From Candidatus Bathyarchaeota archaeon (GTDB taxonomy: Archaea; Thermoproteota; Bathyarchaeia; TCS64): DNA of 10,680 nucleotides. This document shows positions 6,293-10,680 of this stretch, piece by piece (position 1 is the stretch's first letter; the number at the start of each line of letters is the position of its first letter). Under the pieces are notes generated by a model. It did not search any database, was not told where the DNA came from, and was given only the letters and a program-made list of their open reading frames with translations. The stretch lies in the NCBI GenBank assembly GCA_030669135.1, contig DAOVEE010000046.1, positions 1-10,680 of the forward strand, read 5' to 3'. Made by a program: the position numbers and the translations under genes.

Positions 6293-6913
6293 TTACTTCA
6301 TTTTTTCCCTGCGCTTGATCTCGGTGAGGGCCTTCTCGATGTCCTCCTCGGGGACTTCGATGCTGAACTTCTCTCGCATGGCCTTCTTGATCTCCTCTGG
6401 GGAAGAGTCGTCCTCGCATGCCTTGGGGACGAGGTTCACCATGTCCTCGACGTAGTTCCACGGGAAGATGACCCAACGCCACGTTATCATGTCGCCGTAG
6501 TAGTCTGGCGTGAACTTGCTGCCCTCTATGTGCCTCAGCGCGGCGGTCTTCACCTCGAGGGGGTTCTTCTCGTTGACGTAGTCCATGGCCACAATCATGC
6601 TCTCCCCGGTGTCTGTGATGTCGTCCACAACGAGGACCCTGCGGCCCGTCAGGTCCACGTCGAAGGGATACTTTATCCTGGCCTTGCCGTCCGGCGTCGC
6701 CGTCACCCCCCAGTGCTCCACCTTGAGACTCACGATGTCCTTCACACCCAGGTAGTCGCATAGGACCCTGCTGAGGACCCAGCCGCCCCTCGCCAGCCCG
6801 ACCATGAAGTCTGGCTGCCAACCCGACGCCACGATCTTCTCTGCAACCTTCTCGCTGAGCTCGGCGAAGAGCCGCCAGTCCATGACCTCGCATAAGAAAC
6901 TGTCCCCGGACAT
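6293..6913 (-). CDS. Phosphoribosyltransferase (xanthine/hypoxanthine PRTase-like)
   Basis: This type I PRTase-fold protein should transfer ribose-5-phosphate from PRPP to a purine-like base. The PRPP loop VLVVDDITDTGES spans residues 93-105, with acidic pair D97-D98. The upstream PDFMVGLARGG (34-44) forms the conserved pyrophosphate-side loop. WVIFPW (147-152) matches the base-recognition end of archaeal XGPRT-like enzymes (COG2236 type). Residues about 154-206 form a charged helical tail beyond the usual core. I chose ATG at 6913 (206 residues), because a TATA-like GATAAATA is centred 29 bp upstream, fitting leaderless transcription. A TTG at 6925 would add four residues but lies only 17 bp from that box. 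It is the first gene of a two-gene unit with the 94-residue protein. The base specificity cannot be told from sequence. Confidence 0.84.
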   Translation of the reverse strand: MSGDSFLCEVMDWRLFAELSEKVAEKIVASGWQPDFMVGLARGGWVLSRVLCDYLGVKDIVSLKVEHWGVTATPDGKARIKYPFDVDLTGRRVLVVDDITDTGESMIVAMDYVNEKNPLEVKTAALRHIEGSKFTPDYYGDMITWRWVIFPWNYVEDMVNLVPKACEDDSSPEEIKKAMREKFSIEVPEEDIEKALTEIKRREKMK

Positions 6914-6938
6914 AACGTGAAACAATGGTGAAAGGTTG

Positions 6939-6946
6939 TATTTATC
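6939..6946 (-). promoter_or_regulatory. TATA-like element of the phosphoribosyltransferase operon
   Basis: GATAAATA on the reverse strand lies in the short gap after the DUF6282 gene, centred 29 bp before the ATG at 6913. It separates the two units and decides the start codon choice of the phosphoribosyltransferase. Confidence 0.5.
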
Positions 6947-6987
6947 TTAGCGTTGGCTGTGAAGGAGAGGAACATGTTCCGGGGTGG

Positions 6988-7998
6988 CTAGGTTAACCCC
7001 AGAAGCTTCTCAGGGTTGGTCCTCACCATCATGGATATGTCTCCGTCGGGCAGCCCCATGTCCATGAGGCACGCGATGAACTCCCGCAGCCCCTCCACAG
7101 GCGTCGGCAGTGTGTAGACCCCGAAGTCGGTGCAGATGATGCAGCTCTCCGCCCCGATGCGTTCCATCTGCTCCGCCGCCTTCTTTACTCCGCCGCTCAC
7201 CTCGCGGCTTATGCCCTCGTCGATGGACGCGTACTCGCGTTCCACGTAGTAGTGGGTCTTGGGAATGGAGGTGGTGTGGGTGTACGCCGCCAACGTGTAC
7301 TCTATGTAGGCGCCCTTATCCGCCATGTACCTGAGCTGGTCGAGGCCAGCCTCCTTCACCACCGCGCTGGACACCACAACCCGCTCTATGCCATACTCCT
7401 CGGCGTAGTCCACGAGCCGCATCGCCTCAGGGACGTCGACGTGACCCGTGATCATGTATATGTGGGGGTGGGAGGTTATGAGCCGCAGTATCTCGTCCAG
7501 CTCGGGGCTGGGCGGGCCCTCCGGGATGGTTATGCAGGTCTCCAACTCCCGTCTGAACTCCGGGTATATCTCGCTTAGTGGCGTGAAGACACCGTCTACG
7601 AGCCTGCCCTCTCGGGCCGCCTGGTAGTAGGTGCTGTGGGCGCCGAAGCTGACGTACTTGGCGCCGTCGCCGTAGCTGAGGGCGGTCTTCACGGCCCTGG
7701 GGTTCATGCCGCCGTAGACGGTGTTGAGTATGATGCCTCCGTAGGTCCTGAAGTCGGGCACGGCGCGGTTCACGAGCCACGCGGTTCCGTTGCTCATCTC
7801 GAAGACATCCATGTAGACTATAGCCCTCATCCCGGCGTCCCGGGCCTGGATGGCAGCCTGGAAGGGGTCAACCCGCCTCGGGCTGCTGAATATGTGGGGC
7901 CCTGCGTGGACATGGATGTCTATGGCGCCCCTGAGCAGCTCCCCTGATCTCTCTAGGCTTCTCCCTTCCGGTAGGAATCTGTCTGACACGTCGATCAC
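6988..7998 (-). CDS. DUF6282-type amidohydrolase-like TIM-barrel protein
   Basis: This 336-residue protein resembles the DUF6282 group of amidohydrolase-superfamily proteins. It begins with the strand-1 metal motif AIDIHVHAGP (H29, H31). It continues with the family-like GGIILNTVYGGMNP (87-100), and has ITGHVD (H186) and CTDFG (D291), likely the last metal-binding Asp. Where I expect a 'tHP' motif after strand 6, the sequence is VVVSSAV (207-213), so one usual histidine is absent; H241 in YTHTTS lies nearby. The protein is cytoplasmic with unknown substrate. The start is GTG at 7998, with a TATA-like AATTAAAC centred 24 bp upstream and no Shine-Dalgarno; the frame closes 24 bases further upstream. 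It diverges from the zinc-ribbon membrane protein. Family name is from memory; superfamily membership is firm. Confidence 0.78.
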   Translation of the reverse strand: MIDVSDRFLPEGRSLERSGELLRGAIDIHVHAGPHIFSSPRRVDPFQAAIQARDAGMRAIVYMDVFEMSNGTAWLVNRAVPDFRTYGGIILNTVYGGMNPRAVKTALSYGDGAKYVSFGAHSTYYQAAREGRLVDGVFTPLSEIYPEFRRELETCITIPEGPPSPELDEILRLITSHPHIYMITGHVDVPEAMRLVDYAEEYGIERVVVSSAVVKEAGLDQLRYMADKGAYIEYTLAAYTHTTSIPKTHYYVEREYASIDEGISREVSGGVKKAAEQMERIGAESCIICTDFGVYTLPTPVEGLREFIACLMDMGLPDGDISMMVRTNPEKLLGLT

Positions 7999-8017
7999 AT
8001 AGAGTACGGCGTCCCGG

Positions 8018-8025
8018 GTTTAATT
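8018..8025 (-). promoter_or_regulatory. TATA-like element of the DUF6282 gene
   Basis: AATTAAAC on the reverse strand, centred 24 bp from the GTG start at 7998, consistent with a leaderless transcript. It lies back to back with the forward element at 8046-8053 in the 79-bp divergent gap. Confidence 0.42.
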
Positions 8026-8045
8026 GTTGGCGCCCCTGAGCCATG

Positions 8046-8053
8046 CTTAAAAA
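8046..8053 (+). promoter_or_regulatory. TATA-like element of the zinc-ribbon membrane protein gene
   Basis: CTTAAAAA on the forward strand is centred about 28 bp before the GTG at 8078, which would make the transcript leaderless or nearly so. GGTGGAGG at 8077-8084 could instead serve the TTG at 8087, but with only two bases of spacing. Confidence 0.42.
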
Positions 8054-8077
8054 GTCGCCGAGGGAATGCAACTATAG

Positions 8078-8896
8078 GTGGAGGCATTGAGGTACTGTCC
8101 GAAGTGCGGCGAGGAGAACAGCGACGACGCAGAGTTCTGTAAAAGCTGCGGCGAGAACATGTCACGGACCATAAGGTACACGAAGCCAAGGGACACCGGG
8201 TGGGACGTGGCGAGGGTGGCGGCTCTGCTGATCGGGGCAATACTGGTGTTCACGTCCCTAGGCCTGATTCTCGGAGGAGGCTCCCTGAGGATGGTCCAGA
8301 GCGCCATTATAGACAGTGAAGGCTACATCATGAGCGGCGTCGAGAGCCTCACCTCGGAAAGCTACGCCATAGTCTTCGAGGACATCAACATCGAGATCGA
8401 CGCCGACGCCGGGCCCTTCAGGAATTGGTTCAAGGACCTGATCACGGTGAAGCTCACCGCGAAGAACAACGACCCGGGTAATAGCGTGTTCGTGGGGATA
8501 GCCGACTACGGCAGCGTACACAGCTATCTCAGTGACGTGTCCTACGACAGGCTCATAGAGACGAACTGGGAGTACGACCCCTGGGGTAACGACTTCCCAG
8601 ACTACGTTTACAGCCACCACAGCGGGGGAGCGCCCGCGGCGCCGCCGACCATCCACAGTTTCTGGGCTGCCTTCGCGACAGGCTCAGTTCATGAGACAGT
8701 GACCTGGAGCGTTGCGCCGGGGAGGTACTGGGTAGTAGTGATGAACGAGGACGCCTCCCAGGGCGTAGACGTGGACCTACAGATGGGGGCCAAGGTTCCT
8801 ATACTCAAGAACCTGGATGATGTGCTGCTCACTGTTGGCGTCTTGGTGGGCCTGGTCGGAGCCGCCGTCATATACTACGGGGCCGTCAAGCGGTAG
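8078..8896 (+). CDS. Zinc-ribbon membrane protein with extracytoplasmic domain
   Basis: This is a 272-residue protein of unknown function. A zinc ribbon of two CxxC knuckles (C7/C10 and C21/C24) is followed by a transmembrane helix (about 44-66). Then come an extracytoplasmic domain of roughly 180 residues and a second transmembrane helix (about 248-268) with a short basic tail. Both ends should be cytosolic. The outer domain has the landmarks VFVGIA (137-142), YL (150-151), FW (195-196), W210, WVVVMN (218-223) and GAKVP (237-241). These match, as I recall, uncharacterised actinobacterial membrane proteins with 'vFVGIgp...yL.gv...W.vVvMNaDgs.gV...lga'. The ectodomain is rich in Asp, Ser and Tyr. 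Start is GTG 8078 by TATA spacing; TTG 8087 is the alternative. A T-run follows the stop, ending the unit. Confidence 0.78.
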   Translation: MEALRYCPKCGEENSDDAEFCKSCGENMSRTIRYTKPRDTGWDVARVAALLIGAILVFTSLGLILGGGSLRMVQSAIIDSEGYIMSGVESLTSESYAIVFEDINIEIDADAGPFRNWFKDLITVKLTAKNNDPGNSVFVGIADYGSVHSYLSDVSYDRLIETNWEYDPWGNDFPDYVYSHHSGGAPAAPPTIHSFWAAFATGSVHETVTWSVAPGRYWVVVMNEDASQGVDVDLQMGAKVPILKNLDDVLLTVGVLVGLVGAAVIYYGAVKR

Positions 8897-8905
8897 CCCC
8901 CAACA

Positions 8906-8915
8906 TTTTTTTAAT
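8906..8915 (+). terminator. T-run after the zinc-ribbon gene, doubling as TATA-like box for aIF2-beta
   Basis: Seven consecutive T (8906-8912) begin ten bases after the stop, a usual archaeal U-rich terminator. The run continues as TTTAATA, the only TATA-like block before the aIF2-beta gene. From its centre near 8912 a transcript would start near 8938. One short element thus may end one unit and start the next. Confidence 0.45.
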
Positions 8916-8943
8916 ACCCCACGTATCCTACCCAGCCGAGGCG

Positions 8944-8979
8944 ATGAGTCTATATCATACGCCTCCCCAGTCAAGGTGA
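8944..8979 (+). CDS. Possible 11-codon leader ORF upstream of aIF2-beta
   Basis: The ATG at 8944 opens a frame reading MSLYHTPPQSR and stops at TGA 8977-8979. A GAGG lies just before the ATG, and the predicted transcript start (about 8938) is close by. The stop codon is inside the GGTGA ribosome-binding site of the aIF2-beta gene, 5 bp before its ATG. Such an arrangement would couple or gate initiation. It may equally be chance; there is no conservation evidence in the window. Confidence 0.3.
   Translation: MSLYHTPPQSR
8975..8979 (+). promoter_or_regulatory. Ribosome-binding site of aIF2-beta (GGTGA)
   Basis: GGTGA, complementary to the archaeal 16S 3' end, sits 5 bases before the ATG at 8985. 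It fixes that start against longer in-frame extensions reaching back into the zinc-ribbon gene. Confidence 0.75.
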
Positions 8980-8984
8980 AAGAG

Positions 8985-9395
8985 ATGGAGAAAGACTACC
9001 GCAAGATGCTGGACAGGGCCTACGAGGAGCTGCCCGACCAGATGGAGACGACTGCCCGCTTCCAGATACCTAGGGCTTACGTTCGTCAGCAGGGACGCCG
9101 CACATTCATAATGAACTTCAAGGAAATCGCAGACGAGCTCCGAAGGGAACCACAGCACCTCATGAAGTTCCTCCTCAACGAGACGGCGACGAGGGGGGAC
9201 TACGACGGCACCAGGGCCAGGTTCCAAGGCAGGTTCAGCAGCGACAGCATAAGGAACCTAATCGAGATATACACCAAAAAGTACGTGGTATGCCCCGTCT
9301 GCAACAGGCCTGACACCCACATCGTCCGGGAACGCAGACTCAGCTTTCTCCAGTGCGACGCCTGCGGGGCGCGCAGCAGCATAGGGAAGAGCTAG
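8985..9395 (+). CDS. eif2b: Translation initiation factor aIF2 subunit beta
   Basis: This 136-residue protein is the archaeal aIF2-beta subunit, which joins aIF2-gamma and alpha to deliver initiator Met-tRNA to the small ribosomal subunit. The N-terminal helix (2-16, DYRKMLDRAYEELP) is the gamma-binding part. The central alpha-beta domain (about 24-97) includes the family's RTFIMNF (39-45) and the LLNETATRGDYDG (63-75) segment. The C-terminal zinc ribbon has C103, C106, C124 and C127, all four ligands intact. Length is normal. The start was set by GGTGA five bases upstream and by the family's usual N terminus. The DUF424 gene begins two bases after its stop. A short ORF overlaps its ribosome-binding site. 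Identification is firm. Confidence 0.96.
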   Translation: MEKDYRKMLDRAYEELPDQMETTARFQIPRAYVRQQGRRTFIMNFKEIADELRREPQHLMKFLLNETATRGDYDGTRARFQGRFSSDSIRNLIEIYTKKYVVCPVCNRPDTHIVRERRLSFLQCDACGARSSIGKS

Positions 9396-9397
9396 CT

Positions 9398-9697
9398 TTG
9401 ACCAAGGTCTACGTCAAGTCCATCCGCAGCGGCAGGGACAGGGTTGTCGCCGTCTGCGACGCGGAGATACTTGGCAAGACCTTGGAGGGCGGCAGGGTGC
9501 CGTTCACGGTGAGCGAGGGCTTCTATAAGGGGGTACTCGGCGAGGTCGAGGAGGCGCTGGACGCCATGAAGCAGGCCACCATCTGCAACCTGGTTGGTAA
9601 ACGGATCGTGGAGGCAGCCATAGAGTGCAGGATGGTGCACGAGCGCGCCGTCATATACTTCGGGGACATCCCCCACGCCCAGATATTGAAGCTCTAG
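9398..9697 (+). CDS. DUF424-family protein
   Basis: This 99-residue protein is a clear member of DUF424, a small family characteristic of archaea whose function is not established. Landmarks are VAVCDAEILGKTLEGG (17-32), a VSEGFYKG turn (38-45), an AtiCNLVGKRIVEAAI helix region (60-75) and the C-terminal IPHAQILKL (91-99). The start is TTG at 9398, two bases after the aIF2-beta stop, so the pair is cotranscribed and probably coupled. Longer frames into the aIF2-beta zinc ribbon are not credible. In many TACK archaea, as I recall, the aIF2-beta/DUF424 pair is followed by NMD3; here it is followed by the homocysteinase gene instead. The neighbourhood suggests a role near translation or ribosome maturation, but this is inference. 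Confidence 0.88.
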   Translation: MTKVYVKSIRSGRDRVVAVCDAEILGKTLEGGRVPFTVSEGFYKGVLGEVEEALDAMKQATICNLVGKRIVEAAIECRMVHERAVIYFGDIPHAQILKL

Positions 9698-9731
9698 GAA
9701 GCTTCTTTTAGCCGTGCAATGTATTCCTCAC

Positions 9732-9736
9732 GGTGA
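9732..9736 (+). promoter_or_regulatory. Ribosome-binding site of ahcY (GGTGA)
   Basis: GGTGA lies six bases before a TTG codon at 9743 and overlaps the in-frame TGA (9734-9736) that closes the frame upstream. The TTG is therefore the only workable start. A T-rich CTTCTTTTA at 9702-9710 upstream could be a terminator for the DUF424 unit or a weak TATA-like element. Confidence 0.65.
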
Positions 9737-9742
9737 AGTTTT

Positions 9743-10680
9743 TTGGACTATAAGGTCAAAGACGTTGGACTCGCCGAGCAGGGCGAGCTCCTGATCGACT
9801 GGGCTACCGACCACATGCCCGTGCTGGCCCTCATAAGGAGGCGCTTCGAGGAGGAGAGGCCCTTCGATGGCGTGACCATGGGGGCGGTGCTCCACTGCAC
9901 AAAGGAGACGACTGTTCTCGTCAGGGCCCTGGAGGCGGGGGGCGCCGAGATAGCCCTCGCCGGGTCCAACCCGCTTTCCACCCAGGACCCGGTGGTGGCG
10001 GCGCTGGCGTCGACAGGAACCAAGGTCTACGCGTGGAGGGAGCAGACAGGCGAGGAGTACGGCTGGTGCATCGACCGCGTCATGGACTGGAAGCCTCAGC
10101 TCACCATGGACGACGGCTGCGACCTGGTGAGCAGCGTCCACAGGAAGCGGCCCGAGCTCATCCCCGACATCAAGGGAGGCAGCGAGCAGACCACCACGGG
10201 CGTACACAGGCTCAGGGCCATGGAGAAGGACGGGGCCCTCAAGTACCCCATGGTGGCAGTCAACGACACCTCCACCAAGATGATGTTCGACAACAGGTAC
10301 GGCACGGGGCAGAGCACCATCGACGGCATCCTCCGCGCCAGCAGCGTCATGATCGCGGGGAAGACCTTCGTCGTCTGCGGCTACGGGTGGTGCGCCCGCG
10401 GCATAGCCATGAGGGCCCGCGGCATGGGTGCCAACGTCATAGTCACCGAGGTGAACCCGCTCCGGGCGCTGGAAGCGATCATGGACGGTTACAGGGTGAT
10501 GCCCCTCATCGAGGCGGCGCCCCAAGGCGACATCTTCGTCACCAGCACCGGCAACATCAACGTCATAGACCTGCATCACATAGAGAAGATGAAGAGCGGC
10601 GCCATGATGGCCAACGCCGGCCACTTCAACGTCGAGGTGAACATCCCCGCGCTTGAGGGGCTGTCCAAGAGCAAGCGCCG
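9743..10680 (+). CDS. ahcY: S-adenosylhomocysteine hydrolase (adenosylhomocysteinase), 3' end cut by window
   Basis: The 312 visible codons encode adenosylhomocysteinase. The enzyme uses bound NAD to split S-adenosylhomocysteine into adenosine and homocysteine, relieving inhibition of methyltransferases. Diagnostic parts are the substrate-domain HCTKET (51-56), NPLSTQDPVVAAL (76-88), MDDG (122-125), the catalytic GGSEQTTTGV (145-154, E148), and VNDTSTKMMFDN with K179 and D183. The Rossmann motif is GYGWCARGIA (213-222), followed by GANVIVTEVNP, and later STGNINVI and NAGHFNVEV. The GYGWC form with Arg, rather than the GYGDVGKG of eukaryotes and many bacteria, fits archaeal and thermophile-type enzymes. 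About 100 C-terminal residues, including the usual cofactor-binding Lys-Tyr tail, lie beyond the window. The start is TTG at 9743, preceded by GGTGA. It lies 45 bp after DUF424 on the same strand. Confidence 0.96.
   Translation, partial: MDYKVKDVGLAEQGELLIDWATDHMPVLALIRRRFEEERPFDGVTMGAVLHCTKETTVLVRALEAGGAEIALAGSNPLSTQDPVVAALASTGTKVYAWREQTGEEYGWCIDRVMDWKPQLTMDDGCDLVSSVHRKRPELIPDIKGGSEQTTTGVHRLRAMEKDGALKYPMVAVNDTSTKMMFDNRYGTGQSTIDGILRASSVMIAGKTFVVCGYGWCARGIAMRARGMGANVIVTEVNPLRALEAIMDGYRVMPLIEAAPQGDIFVTSTGNINVIDLHHIEKMKSGAMMANAGHFNVEVNIPALEGLSKSKR

Noticed and set aside
8817..8984. N-terminal extension of aIF2-beta back into the zinc-ribbon gene
   Set aside because: The frame is open, but the normal family N terminus begins at ATG 8985 right after a GGTGA. 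The extension overlaps a real gene in another frame.
9698..9742. AAGCTCTAGGAAGCTT as a possible hairpin or operator after DUF424
   Set aside because: The palindrome is imperfect and short, and it overlaps the DUF424 stop. Only the following T-rich stretch has any support, as a weak terminator.
9728..10624. 298-codon open frame on the reverse strand opposite ahcY
   Set aside because: Its composition is dominated by Val, His, Gly and Asp, typical of an antisense shadow. The forward frame from 9743 is an unmistakable adenosylhomocysteinase.

Overview
The window looks like chromosomal DNA from an archaeon of fairly high GC content. An archaeal translation factor (aIF2-beta) is followed two bases later by the archaeal DUF424 family. 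Arginine is written mostly as AGG/AGA. Several genes have an AT-rich, TATA-like element about 24-29 bp upstream of the start codon and no ribosome-binding site, as in leaderless archaeal genes, while other genes use the archaeal Shine-Dalgarno core GGTGA. A TACK-type lineage such as Bathyarchaeia would fit the mix of peptidase and amidohydrolase genes with aIF2-beta/DUF424, but the lineage is a guess.

Left part (1-5523): hydrolases dominate. A cytosolic M28 aminopeptidase-like protein and a putative HEXXH zinc peptidase run forward, 15 bp apart. They converge on a reverse-strand M24-fold protein whose metal ligands are largely replaced and whose active site instead looks like that of creatinase. 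A VapBC toxin-antitoxin pair diverges from the M24 gene. Its start region carries a strict heptad G-tract repeat that can be drawn as a G-quadruplex. An AbgB-like M20 amidohydrolase then converges on vapC.

Middle part (5524-7998): all genes are on the reverse strand. They are a small DUF1844 protein, a two-gene unit made of a PRPP-binding phosphoribosyltransferase and an unrecognised 94-residue protein, and a DUF6282-type TIM-barrel amidohydrolase-like protein. Most of these transcription units appear to have their own TATA-like element.

Right part (7999-10680): an 80-bp divergent promoter region leads into a forward gene for a zinc-ribbon membrane protein with an extracytoplasmic domain. 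It resembles uncharacterised actinobacterial membrane proteins as I remember them. The aIF2-beta/DUF424 pair follows, with a possible 11-codon leader ORF whose stop codon lies inside the aIF2-beta ribosome-binding site. The window ends inside S-adenosylhomocysteine hydrolase (312 codons visible), which starts at a TTG preceded by GGTGA.

No rRNA, tRNA, CRISPR array, insertion sequence or attachment site was seen. No stretch longer than 300 bases lacks a gene; the longest gap is about 130 bp (5876-6006), and apart from a TATA-like element I see nothing in it. The themes are peptide and C-N bond hydrolysis on the left, and translation plus the methylation cycle on the right. No single multi-gene system links all the genes.
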